A DNA stretch of 64,000 nt from PWPR01 sp046542315 (GTDB taxonomy: Bacteria; Bacillota; UBA994; PWPR01). The stretch lies in NCBI GenBank assembly GCA_046542315.1, contig JBKHBO010000003.1, positions 16,465 through 80,464 on the forward strand. Reading direction: 5' to 3'. The position numbers and the translations under genes are program-made. Positions 34,093-42,842 of this stretch are shown one piece after another. The notes beneath the pieces were generated by a model that was not told the origin of the DNA, searched no databases, and worked only from the letters and a program-made list of their open reading frames with translations. Within the stretch, counting starts at the first letter, position 1. The number at the start of each line of letters is the position of its first letter.

Positions 34093-34645
34093 TAGTAGTT
34101 TAAATAGAACAAGAAAATTAACATTAGTCGCAGTCTTACTTGCTACAGCTATAGCGCTTCATGTTATTGAGCGCAGTATTCCAATCCCAACAAATATACC
34201 AGGTTTGAAGTTGGGATTAGCAAATATAGTAACTGTAGTTACAATATTTATATTAAGAAAGCCTCAAGTCATAAGTTTTGTTATAATAAGGGTAATGATA
34301 ACAACTCTCTTTTTCAGTGGGCTTACTGCTTTTTGGTTTAGCCTGACAGGAGCTTTATTTAGCTTACTTTTAATGATGATAATAGCTTATAAATTTCCTG
34401 ATAAATTTAGCATTACTTCAATGAGTGTGATAGGTGCACTTGCTCATAATTTTGGGCAGTTGACAATTGCTGCATTAATAATTAGAACTTGGTCTTTATT
34501 TTACTACTTTCCAATAATTATGCTTTCTGCTATAGTGGCAGGATTTTTTGTAGGAGTTTCTTCTGCAAGGCTTTTAAAATTCTTATATAACAGACAATTT
34601 TTATTAAAAACAAAAGAGTATTTATTAATAGCTGATAAGGAATGA
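34082..34645 (+). CDS. Gx transporter family protein (Hpre_diP_synt_I family)
   Basis: 187 aa, five to six hydrophobic segments. IPGLKLGLANIVTV is the family signature. The family was once called heptaprenyl diphosphate synthase component I, but it looks like the S-component of a vitamin or precursor transporter; the substrate is unknown and no polyprenyl synthase gene is nearby. Start chosen at TTG 34082, since GAGGTGG at 34069-34075 is 6 nt away; it overlaps the previous gene by 11 nt. Probably transcribed with apbE. Confidence 0.82.
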   Translation: MSSNSSLNRTRKLTLVAVLLATAIALHVIERSIPIPTNIPGLKLGLANIVTVVTIFILRKPQVISFVIIRVMITTLFFSGLTAFWFSLTGALFSLLLMMIIAYKFPDKFSITSMSVIGALAHNFGQLTIAALIIRTWSLFYYFPIIMLSAIVAGFFVGVSSARLLKFLYNRQFLLKTKEYLLIADKE

Positions 34646-34649
34646 TTAA

Positions 34650-35633
34650 ATGGGCAAAGCATCAAGAAATAAAACATTAGAATTAAGTGAAAATGATATT
34701 GCTAGGTTTGAGACAGAGCTGGTAAGACTAACCTCAGAAAGAAGTGTTGGTGAACTAGTTGATAGTGTCATAAATCAAGATTTATTAGAAGCTGTAGAAT
34801 TTATCCCAAAAAAATCAATTTCATTATTGTTTATGGATCCACCTTATAATCTAACAAAGAAATATAATTCAACTGTTTTTAATGAGAAGTCCTATAAAGA
34901 ATATTATAAGATGTTTGAAAAATGGTTCAAAGCACTTCTGCCACTTCTTAAAGAAGATGCTTCAATTTATGTATGTAGTGAATGGAAAACATCCTCTATT
35001 ATTTTTGAAATTTTAAATAAATATACTGAGGTAAGAAATAGAATTGTTTGGAAAAGAGATAAAGGAAGAGGATCAAAAACAAATTGGAAAAATAATAGTG
35101 AAGACGTATGGTTTTGCACAATAGGGAAAGATTATTATTTTAATGTTGATAATGTCAAAGAATATAAACCAGTAATTGCACCATATAGAAATAGCAAAGG
35201 TGATGCTAAAGATTGGTATGATTCTAAAGATGGTAATAAATACAGATTGACCCACCCATCTAATATTTGGACTGACTTAACAGTACCGTTTTGGTCTATG
35301 CCAGAGAATACAAATCATCCTACTCAAAAGCCAGAAAAAATGTTGGCTAGGATATTATTAGCAAGTTCAAAGAAAAATGATTTAGTTTTAGATCCTTTTT
35401 TAGGATCAGGAACAACAGCTGTAGTTGCAAAAAAACTTGGTAGGAGATATATTGGTATTGAAAGAGAAAAGAAGTATTGTTTATATGCACTCAAGAGATT
35501 AGAAGCTGCAAAACATAATATTAGAATTCAAGGTTATGAAAATGGAATTTTTCTGCCTAGAAATTTAAATCAAAAAAAAATAAAGAACTCCAAGGTTAGC
35601 AAAAAGCAGCAAAAGCTCAAATTTAATAAGTGA
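34650..35633 (+). CDS. Solitary site-specific DNA methyltransferase (amino-methylating, N6-A or N4-C)
   Basis: 327 aa. The catalytic motif IV DPPYNL is at residues 63-68 and the SAM-binding motif I DPFLGSGTT at 248-256, so the order is that of the beta class; NHPTQKP (222-228) is the usual link. The basic C-terminal tail (KKIKNSKVSKKQQKLK) may contact DNA. DPPY is most often seen in N6-adenine enzymes. No restriction nuclease or specificity gene is near, and it sits among house-keeping genes with a 4-nt gap from the Gx transporter gene, so it may have an epigenetic role. The target site cannot be told. Confidence 0.88.
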   Translation: MGKASRNKTLELSENDIARFETELVRLTSERSVGELVDSVINQDLLEAVEFIPKKSISLLFMDPPYNLTKKYNSTVFNEKSYKEYYKMFEKWFKALLPLLKEDASIYVCSEWKTSSIIFEILNKYTEVRNRIVWKRDKGRGSKTNWKNNSEDVWFCTIGKDYYFNVDNVKEYKPVIAPYRNSKGDAKDWYDSKDGNKYRLTHPSNIWTDLTVPFWSMPENTNHPTQKPEKMLARILLASSKKNDLVLDPFLGSGTTAVVAKKLGRRYIGIEREKKYCLYALKRLEAAKHNIRIQGYENGIFLPRNLNQKKIKNSKVSKKQQKLKFNK

Positions 35634-35645
35634 GAGTGAGTTATA

Positions 35646-36869
35646 ATGTTAAAACCAAGTAGAGTAACAATAGTGGCTATTTTTTCAGTATTAGTATATT
35701 CTCTTGTTTTAAATTATGATTTGCCTCATTTTTTTTATTTATTAAACATACTTTTGCTTGTGTGGTTGCTTAAGGCTTTATTTATTTTTAGTAAAGTAGA
35801 TGAGTCTAAGATTTCTGACAGATTGGGCATTTTATTAATATTGAGTATTATTTTGAATCAGCTTGTTATTGTTGATCTAAGACTTCTTGTTATTTTTATG
35901 GTAACTATATCTCTTTTAATAATTGATATTTTTACTAGAATTAATAGACTGGCAAAGGTCAAACAATATCACCTATTTATTTTCTCTCTATTAATTATTT
36001 CTCCTATTATTTTGTTAAGTTTAAATAGTAATAACATAGAGATATATCTCTTTATAGTATTACTCAATCTTTTCTATATAGCTTATTTAGCAAAAAAGTA
36101 TATCAAGAAACAATATCACTTAATAATTAACAAAACCCCACAGATGAGTAAAAAAACTTTTCTTAATCAGTTAGAAATAGCAAGAAAAGTGCAAAAAGAA
36201 TTCTTACCAAAAAAAAATTCAATCCAAGGAGCAAAAATTTATTCAATATATGAGCCTTTATGGCAGATTGGAGGAGATTTTTGTAACGTGATAAATCTTA
36301 GACAAAAAGATTTATATAGCTTAATTATAGGAGATGTTGTAGGGAAGGGTTTGGCAGCAGCTTTAATTATGACAGACTTAGTAACTACTACTCAAATGGT
36401 TAGTTACGAAAAATATGACCCGTCTCATGTCATTAAAATTTTAAATAATAGATTTTGCAACAATAACTATAATAACCACTCTTACTTTGCAACTGCTTGC
36501 TGTATGCTTTTCAATATGGAAAAAAGAGTGATAGAGATTTGTAACGCAGGCCATGAACCACCTTATATTTTTAGAAAAAAAGATAATAAAGTGGTTAAAA
36601 TCGATCAGAATGAAGTAATGCTTGGAGTAGATTGTGATAAAATAGACTACGAGAGATATAGTATCAACTTTGAAGATGGTGATATTTTAGCGCTATATAC
36701 CGATGGTCTACTTAATGTATTGGATGATGATGTGGAGAATGCCTTACATGATTGTTTAAATCTAAAAGGCGAAAAGATAATAGAATGTATTAAGAATAAA
36801 GTTGAGGAAAGCAATAAGACTGTAATAGATGACTTTTTGTTTCTAATAATTGAATTTGGAGGAGTATAA
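35646..36869 (+). CDS. Membrane-bound PP2C-type serine phosphatase (SpoIIE/RsbU family)
   Basis: 407 aa. The N-terminal 160 residues hold about six hydrophobic segments; the C-terminal 230 residues are a PP2C phosphatase of the RsbU/SpoIIE kind, with EIARKVQKEFLPK linker helix, GGDFCNV (metal Asp), IIGDVVGKGLAAALIM, ICNAGHEPPYIF, and LALYTDGLLN. Such enzymes dephosphorylate anti-sigma-factor antagonists (STAS proteins); no STAS, anti-sigma or sigma gene is close. The membrane part has no recognised sensor domain. The gene starts 12 nt after the methyltransferase gene. Confidence 0.87.
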   Translation: MLKPSRVTIVAIFSVLVYSLVLNYDLPHFFYLLNILLLVWLLKALFIFSKVDESKISDRLGILLILSIILNQLVIVDLRLLVIFMVTISLLIIDIFTRINRLAKVKQYHLFIFSLLIISPIILLSLNSNNIEIYLFIVLLNLFYIAYLAKKYIKKQYHLIINKTPQMSKKTFLNQLEIARKVQKEFLPKKNSIQGAKIYSIYEPLWQIGGDFCNVINLRQKDLYSLIIGDVVGKGLAAALIMTDLVTTTQMVSYEKYDPSHVIKILNNRFCNNNYNNHSYFATACCMLFNMEKRVIEICNAGHEPPYIFRKKDNKVVKIDQNEVMLGVDCDKIDYERYSINFEDGDILALYTDGLLNVLDDDVENALHDCLNLKGEKIIECIKNKVEESNKTVIDDFLFLIIEFGGV

Positions 36870-36870
36870 A

Positions 36871-38061
36871 ATGAAAGTATATTTAAAACCAATTGTATCT
36901 AGTTTTCATGATGACGACAGGATTGATCAGACCACTTCAGAGTTTAATGATGCTCTAGAAAAAAATTTACTAAACCTTGGAATAGAGGTAAAAAATGAAG
37001 AAGAAGCTGACTTAACTATTTATTATATTAAGTCAGGAGGGACTGAGAATCTTTTTAAAAGTGAATTTGAACCTCAAGATATTAACCTTTTATTAACCAC
37101 TACAATGCATAATTCTTTACCTGCTGCTTTAGAGATTCATTCTTACCTTACAGATTTAGAATACAATGTAGAAATATTACACGGAAATCCAAAATATATT
37201 GCAAATAGAGTTTATACTTTTGCAAAAGTAATGGAAGCAAAAAGAAAATTAAAGGTTGATAAGCTTGGAGTTATAGGGGCTCCTTCAGATTGGTTAATTG
37301 CTTCAAATGTAGATTATGAAAGAATCAAAGATATTCTAGGGGTTGAATTGATAGATATCCCTCTGGAAGAGTTTTATAAAATTTGGGAAGAGTTCAAGCA
37401 TTTAAGTGCTTCTACTCCATATGATAACGAAGAAGAGGTTAAAAGCTACAACCAAGAAAAAGTAAAAGAGTCAAACAGGATATACAAGGCTTTGAAAGTT
37501 ATAATAAATAAATATGGTCTAACTGCTCTAACACTACGATGCTTTGATTTGGTGAATAGGGGATGTGGAACTGGATGTTTAGCTTTGTCTTATTTAAATT
37601 CTGAAGGCATTATTTCTGGATGTGAAGGAGATATACCAGCAGCTATATCAATGTTAGTTCTAAATAGATTGACAGACCAGCCTGTTTTTATGTCAAATCC
37701 TTCAAGGATTGATTTAGAGAAAAATACTGTTTTATTTGCACATTGCACACTCCCATGGAATATGACAGAAGATAGAGAACTAGATACTCATTTTGAGACA
37801 GGATTAGGAATAGGAGTCAGAGGTTACATTGAAAAAGGAGATGTAACTGTTTTTAAAGTAGGTAGGAATGTTGACCAATACTTTGTTTCTTCAGGAGAGC
37901 AGCTTAAAGCTGGTAATGAAGATGTGTTATGTAGAACTCAAATGACAATTGAGTTAGCTAATGATGTTAATTACTTCCTTAAAAATCCTTTAGGCAACCA
38001 TCATTTGATTTGTAAAGGCGAATATAGTGAATTAATTGAAGAATTTTTTGAAAACTTGTAG
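36871..38061 (+). CDS. L-fucose/L-arabinose isomerase-like family protein
   Basis: 396 aa. I place it in the FucI/AraA isomerase superfamily from the central SGCEGDIPAAISMLVLN, QPVFMSNPSRID, and the FAHCTLPWNM metal-binding His region, and from the N-terminal ketol-isomerase-type domain. It is usually annotated as fucose isomerase, but substrate is unknown, and no other sugar catabolism genes are near. It starts at ATG 36871 after GGAGGAG, one base past the phosphatase stop codon. Conserved cysteine-rich RGCGTGCLALSYLN suggests a binding or structural site. Confidence 0.65.
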   Translation: MKVYLKPIVSSFHDDDRIDQTTSEFNDALEKNLLNLGIEVKNEEEADLTIYYIKSGGTENLFKSEFEPQDINLLLTTTMHNSLPAALEIHSYLTDLEYNVEILHGNPKYIANRVYTFAKVMEAKRKLKVDKLGVIGAPSDWLIASNVDYERIKDILGVELIDIPLEEFYKIWEEFKHLSASTPYDNEEEVKSYNQEKVKESNRIYKALKVIINKYGLTALTLRCFDLVNRGCGTGCLALSYLNSEGIISGCEGDIPAAISMLVLNRLTDQPVFMSNPSRIDLEKNTVLFAHCTLPWNMTEDRELDTHFETGLGIGVRGYIEKGDVTVFKVGRNVDQYFVSSGEQLKAGNEDVLCRTQMTIELANDVNYFLKNPLGNHHLICKGEYSELIEEFFENL

Positions 38062-38082
38062 AATCACTAAGATAATTTTTTG

Positions 38083-38126
38083 ATTAACAATTCCCAGTAG
38101 CAATATTGCTACTGGGAATTGTTAAT
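38083..38126. terminator. 44-bp perfect palindrome between convergent genes
   Basis: The left half (38083-38104, beginning ATTAACAATTCCCAG) is exactly complementary to the right half (38105-38126, ending CTGGGAATTGTTAAT). It lies between the isomerase-like gene and the stop codon of the convergent M42 peptidase gene, so a two-way terminator is the simplest reading, but neither side has a T-run after the hairpin and there is no loop beyond the central bases. Confidence 0.65.
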
Positions 38127-39166
38127 TATTCAGATAATAAATAACTATACAATAATTTGTATGTGTTAATTAGACCGTCTTTATGAGTTCTCTCCCAAGC
38201 ATGAGAAGCATGAACCCCAGGGCCGATAAGTGCATGTTTAATGTTACTACCTGCTCTTAAAGCTGCAGAAGCATCTGAACCGTAATTAGGAAAGATGTCT
38301 ACGCAATAATCTATTTCATTTTTTTTAGCTAGATCTATAAGTTTAAGTTTGAAATCAAAATCATATGGTCCGCTGGAGTCTTTAGCAGCTATCGTAACCT
38401 TTTGTTCACTTCCTTGCAATCCTCCTCCAACACAGCCCATGTCAACAGCTAAAAATTCAACAGTTTTTTCTGGAGTCCCATAACTAGCGCCATGACCAAC
38501 TTCTTCATAGTTAGTGATAAACATATTTAATGTATATGGTAAAGTAGTTTTATCATCAACAAATTGCTTTATTACTCCCAACATAACAGCCACACTTGCT
38601 TTATCATCTAAATGCCTGGATTTGATAAAACCAGTATCTGTTACTATGTGTCTTGGATCAAAAGCTATAAAGTTACCATTTTCAATCCCAAGCTTTCTTA
38701 CATCTTCAGCGTTTTCTACAACAGCATCTAATCTAACAATCATATTCTTTTCAACACGATCAGTTTCTTTGCTTTCACTACCAAAGACATGAGTGCTTGG
38801 AGACTTTGTCATTATTGTCCCCGTTATTTTTTCACCTTCATCAGTGATAACAGTACAATATTCACCCTCTACAGAGTTCCACATATATCCTCCAAGATTA
38901 GTCATTCTTAATGTTCCATCAGATTTTACTTCTCTTACCATAGCACCAAGCGTGTCAACATGACCAGAGATAGTTCTCTGTTCATTGTCATTTTCACCTT
39001 TTATAGTAGCAACTAAGCCACCTTTATTAATCAGTTTATAATCGACATTCATATTATTCAACTCTTCTTGAATAATTGTCATAACTTCTTTTGTGTACCC
39101 GGTAGGACTCGGTGTGTTTAGAAGTTTTTCAAGTATGCTCATTACATAATCTAAATTAACATTCAC
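38126..39166 (-). CDS. M42 family metallopeptidase (glutamyl aminopeptidase type)
   Basis: Di-metal aminopeptidase of the M42 (TET) family, about 346 aa. Metal and catalytic residues are in SGHVDTLGAMV, KSRHLDDKASVAVML, NYEEVGHGASYG, AVDMG and the C-terminal GPGVHASHAWERTH. Substrate range cannot be told. In-frame TTG 39175 directly adjoins the AAAGGGG ribosome site; GTG 39166 is 9 nt from it and is preferred. The gene is on the minus strand, with a promoter at 39198-39226. Confidence 0.9.
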   Translation of the reverse strand: MNVNLDYVMSILEKLLNTPSPTGYTKEVMTIIQEELNNMNVDYKLINKGGLVATIKGENDNEQRTISGHVDTLGAMVREVKSDGTLRMTNLGGYMWNSVEGEYCTVITDEGEKITGTIMTKSPSTHVFGSESKETDRVEKNMIVRLDAVVENAEDVRKLGIENGNFIAFDPRHIVTDTGFIKSRHLDDKASVAVMLGVIKQFVDDKTTLPYTLNMFITNYEEVGHGASYGTPEKTVEFLAVDMGCVGGGLQGSEQKVTIAAKDSSGPYDFDFKLKLIDLAKKNEIDYCVDIFPNYGSDASAALRAGSNIKHALIGPGVHASHAWERTHKDGLINTYKLLYSYLLSE

Positions 39167-39197
39167 ATCATTCAACCCCTTTAATATTACTACCTAC

Positions 39198-39226
39198 ATA
39201 TTATATTATTTAAAAGAGTTGCTCAA
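39198..39226 (-). promoter_or_regulatory. Promoter for the M42 peptidase gene
   Basis: On the minus strand: TTGAGC (39226-39221), 17-nt spacer, TAATAT (39203-39198), or TATAAT two bases earlier with a 15-nt spacer. About 30 nt from the gene start. Confidence 0.55.
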
Positions 39227-39244
39227 CTTAAAGTATATAATTTC

Positions 39245-39273
39245 TTGATTTGCCTTTAATTATTAATTATTAT
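39245..39273 (+). promoter_or_regulatory. Candidate promoter for topA
   Basis: TTGATT (39245-39250), 17-nt spacer, TATTAT (39268-39273). It would give a leader of about 135 nt before the TTG start of topA. The region is AT-rich, so chance matches are possible; apart from this and the divergent promoter I see nothing else in the 249-bp gap. Confidence 0.45.
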
Positions 39274-39415
39274 TTACACATTATCGATAAGATAGTATCA
39301 TAACGACTGTAGTTTACTGATTAGATGAAATTATTTGACTATTTAGAAAATTATGATTATTATATTAAACTTAGAAATAGCTTTATTGATTTTGGACTAT
39401 ACAGGAGGAAAAATA

Positions 39416-41509
39416 TTGTCAAAAATATTATTAATAGTTGAGTCGCCTACTAAAGCGAGAACAATAAAAAGTATTATAAAAGGTAAAAAGAATAAAGTAG
39501 ATGTTATTGCTTCAAAAGGGCATGTTAGAGATTTACCAAAAAGTAAATTTGGTGTAGATGTAGATAACGATTTTGAGCCTCATTACATTACAATTAGAGG
39601 AAAAGGTAAAGTTTTAGCAGAGTTAAGAAAAAAGGTGAAATCTGCAGACACAGTTCTATTAGCTACTGACCCAGATCGTGAAGGTGAAGCCATATCTTGG
39701 CATATTGCAGAGTCATTAAAATTAGATACAAACGATAAAATTAGGGTAACTTTCCATGAAATCACATCAGAAGCAATTGAAAAAGCGTTTGCTAATCCAA
39801 GTGAGATTGACTTTAATTTAGTAGATGCACAACAAGCTAGAAGAATCTTAGATAGAGTTGTAGGATACAAGCTCAGTCCATTTTTATGGAAAAAAGTAAA
39901 AAGAGGCTTGAGTGCAGGAAGAGTGCAATCAGTTGCAGTAAAATTGATTGTTAATCGTGAAAGAGAAAGGGATAACTTTGTAGTTGAAGAGTACTGGACC
40001 CTTGATACTAAAATTAAAGATAAAAATGATGAAATATTTGAAGGAAAATTAGATAAAATCGGCAAGAAAAAAGCTAATAAATTAAATAAAGAAGAAGTGC
40101 AGGAAGCTAAAGACTCTTTACTTAATAATACTGGCATAGTTTCAAGTATTACTGAAAAGAAAAGAAGAAGACATTCTTATCCACCTTTTACTACAAGTTC
40201 GTTGCAGCAAGCAGCGGCCTCAGTATTTGGATTTTCTGCTTCTAAGACAATGGTTATAGCTCAGGCACTGTACGAAGGAAGAAAATTGGGCAATGAATTT
40301 GATTCTGGTTTGATAACCTATATGCGTACAGACTCATACTCCATTAGTAGTGAAGCTATGAATTGGGCAAAAGAATTAATTAATGATAAATATGGAAGTA
40401 AAAATCATAAAAGAACTGCTTATAAAAGTAGAAAGAGTGCACAAGAAGCTCATGAGGCAATACGACCAACTGATAAAAGATTGACTCCAGAAGTAGCGAA
40501 AAAATACTTAAATAAGGATGAACATAAACTATATACACTTATTTGGAATAGATTCATTGCTTCACAAATGTCACCAGCTATTTATGAGATGAAAAAAGCT
40601 GAGATTAACTCAGGAAAATATACAATTGTAATATCAGGGTCAAAATTAATTTTTCCTGGACATCTATTAGCTGATGAATATGCATTAGAAAAAGCTAAAG
40701 AAACGGACAGAGAATTTCCTGATATAGAACAAGGGATGAGTATTGAAATTATTGAAGCCAATGAGAATCAACATTTTACTGAACCTCCTGCAAGATATAC
40801 AGAAGCTAGTTTGATTAAAGAGTTAGAGAACAAGGGTATTGGTAGACCGAGTACTTATGCACCAATTATATCCACAATTACTAAGCGTGGATATATTAAG
40901 AAGGAAGGTCGTTCTTTGTCTCCAGAAGAGTTGGCAGGAATCGTAACTGATATACTAGATAAATATTTTCCGTCTGTAATGGATATAGAATTCACAGCTA
41001 ATATGGAAGATGATTTAGATAAGATAGCTGAAGGTAAAATGGAATGGAAAAAAGTATTAAAAGATTTTTATGGTAATTTTTCTAAGCAATTAGAAAAAGC
41101 AGAGGAAAATGCTGAAAGAGTAAAAATTGAGAAAAAAGTAATAGAGACTGATATAGAGTGTGATAAATGCGGTAGTATGATGGTTATAAGAGAAGGTAGA
41201 TATGGAAAATTTCTAGCATGTTCTGCCTATCCAGAATGCAAAAACACAAAACCTATTTTAGAGGAAATCGGTGTGCCTTGTCCAAAATGTGATGATGGGC
41301 AAGTTATAGTGAGAAGAACTAAAAGAGGAAAAATATTTTATGGTTGTAGTAATTATCCGGATTGCGATTTTGTTTCTTGGGATAAACCAGTAGATAAAAA
41401 ATGTCCTGAATGTGATAGTATTTTAGTAGAGAAGAATAAGAAGGATCAAGTGATTCTAAAGTGTTCAAAAAAGGATTGTAATTATAAAGAAGAGGTTGAG
41501 AATGAATAA
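39416..41509 (+). CDS. topA: DNA topoisomerase I
   Basis: Relaxes negative supercoils. 697 aa. Toprim domain at the N-terminus (IVESPTKARTI, ATDPDREGEAI), active-site Tyr in TYMRTDSYSIS, EAHEAIRPTD, PARYTEASLIKELE, and three C-terminal C4 zinc ribbons starting CDKCGSM, CPKCDDG and CPECDSI. The start is TTG 39416: AGGAGG at 39403-39408 is 7 nt upstream and the product begins at the conserved SKILLIVESPTKA. An in-frame extension to 39353 is less likely. The end overlaps trmFO by 8 nt. Confidence 0.97.
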   Translation: MSKILLIVESPTKARTIKSIIKGKKNKVDVIASKGHVRDLPKSKFGVDVDNDFEPHYITIRGKGKVLAELRKKVKSADTVLLATDPDREGEAISWHIAESLKLDTNDKIRVTFHEITSEAIEKAFANPSEIDFNLVDAQQARRILDRVVGYKLSPFLWKKVKRGLSAGRVQSVAVKLIVNRERERDNFVVEEYWTLDTKIKDKNDEIFEGKLDKIGKKKANKLNKEEVQEAKDSLLNNTGIVSSITEKKRRRHSYPPFTTSSLQQAAASVFGFSASKTMVIAQALYEGRKLGNEFDSGLITYMRTDSYSISSEAMNWAKELINDKYGSKNHKRTAYKSRKSAQEAHEAIRPTDKRLTPEVAKKYLNKDEHKLYTLIWNRFIASQMSPAIYEMKKAEINSGKYTIVISGSKLIFPGHLLADEYALEKAKETDREFPDIEQGMSIEIIEANENQHFTEPPARYTEASLIKELENKGIGRPSTYAPIISTITKRGYIKKEGRSLSPEELAGIVTDILDKYFPSVMDIEFTANMEDDLDKIAEGKMEWKKVLKDFYGNFSKQLEKAEENAERVKIEKKVIETDIECDKCGSMMVIREGRYGKFLACSAYPECKNTKPILEEIGVPCPKCDDGQVIVRRTKRGKIFYGCSNYPDCDFVSWDKPVDKKCPECDSILVEKNKKDQVILKCSKKDCNYKEEVENE

Positions 41510-42842
41510 CACAGTTCATATTGTTGGAGCAGGATTAGCTGGTTGCGAAGCTGCTTGGCAAGTAGCAAAAAGAGGATATGAAGTCAACTTATATGAAATG
41601 AGACCAAAAAAACAAACACCTGCACATCATACAGAGCTTTTTGCAGAATTAGTTTGTAGTAACTCCTTAAGGGCAGATCGCTTAACAAATGCGGTTGGTT
41701 TATTAAAAGAAGAAATGAGACAGATGGATTCTTTGATTATGAAAGCAGCAGATACTTGCGCAGTTCCAGCAGGTGGAGCACTTGCAGTTGATAGAGTTAA
41801 ATTTTCAGAATTTATTACTAAAAAAATTAAAGAGCATCCATTAATAAATGTAATAAATGAAGAGGTTATAGATATAGATAAAGAGAAATTAACTATCATT
41901 GCTGCTGGCCCACTTTGCTCAGAAGAATTAGCAAATTCATTAAAAGAGTTAGTTGAAGAAGAGTACTTACATTTTTTTGACGCAGCAGCTCCAATAGTTA
42001 CAAAAGAGTCTATAGACTTCTCAAAGGCTTTTTATGGAGCTAGATATGAGGAAGACTCAACAGACTACATTAATTGTCCCATGAATAAAGAGCAATATCA
42101 GGAATTTTATAATCAACTTATAAACGCTGAAGTACAAGAAATGAAAGAATTTGAAGAAATAAATATTTTTGAAGGTTGTATGCCTATTGAAGAAATGGCA
42201 AATAGGGGCGAAAAAACACTTCTTTTTGGACCATTAAAACCTGTAGGATTATCTAATGACAATTGTGATACTTTTCATGCTGTTGTACAATTGAGGCAGG
42301 ATAATAAAGAAGGAACACTATATAACCTAGTGGGGTTTCAAACGAGACTGAAGTGGCCAGAACAAAAAAGGGTATTCAGACTGATCCCTGGATTAGAGAA
42401 AGCTGAATTTGTAAGGCTAGGGGTAATGCATCGAAATACATTCATAAACTCACCAGCATTACTTTTACCAACTGGTCAATTGAAAGCTTTTGACAATATT
42501 CTCATTGCTGGGCAAATTTCGGGTGTTGAGGGATATGTAGAATCAGCTGCTAGTGGACTAATATGTGGTATAAACGTAACTCTGGTTTTAGAAGATAAAA
42601 GAACTTTAAATTGGCCTATTGAAACTGCACACGGATCTTTAATGAACTACATCACTACTAGCGTGAAAAAGGATTTTCAACCTATGAATATAACATTTGG
42701 TTTAATACCCCCTTTAGAAGAAAGAATCAGAAAGCGTAAAGAAAAGAGATTAAAGATTTCAATTAGAGCACTCAAATCGCTAGAGGAATTTATTAAAGAA
42801 GAAAAAATTAATGAAATTGGTGAGGTGGCAGATAATGTTTAA
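41502..42842 (+). CDS. trmFO: Methylenetetrahydrofolate-tRNA (uracil54-C5)-methyltransferase TrmFO
   Basis: Folate- and FAD-dependent enzyme that makes m5U54 in the tRNA T-loop. 446 aa. FAD-binding VHIVGAGLAGCEAAW at the N-terminus, ELVCSNSLRAD, AAGPLCSEELA, and GQISGVEGYVESAASGL are family marks. It overlaps topA upstream and hslV downstream by 8 nt each. In Bacillus a xerC-type gene (codV) lies between trmFO and hslV; it is absent here. Confidence 0.96.
   Translation: MNNTVHIVGAGLAGCEAAWQVAKRGYEVNLYEMRPKKQTPAHHTELFAELVCSNSLRADRLTNAVGLLKEEMRQMDSLIMKAADTCAVPAGGALAVDRVKFSEFITKKIKEHPLINVINEEVIDIDKEKLTIIAAGPLCSEELANSLKELVEEEYLHFFDAAAPIVTKESIDFSKAFYGARYEEDSTDYINCPMNKEQYQEFYNQLINAEVQEMKEFEEINIFEGCMPIEEMANRGEKTLLFGPLKPVGLSNDNCDTFHAVVQLRQDNKEGTLYNLVGFQTRLKWPEQKRVFRLIPGLEKAEFVRLGVMHRNTFINSPALLLPTGQLKAFDNILIAGQISGVEGYVESAASGLICGINVTLVLEDKRTLNWPIETAHGSLMNYITTSVKKDFQPMNITFGLIPPLEERIRKRKEKRLKISIRALKSLEEFIKEEKINEIGEVADNV

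Noticed and set aside
39583..40137. Minus-strand frame of 184 codons opposite topA
   Set aside because: Reverse of a Lys-rich coding stretch; composition and lack of a start site argue against a gene.
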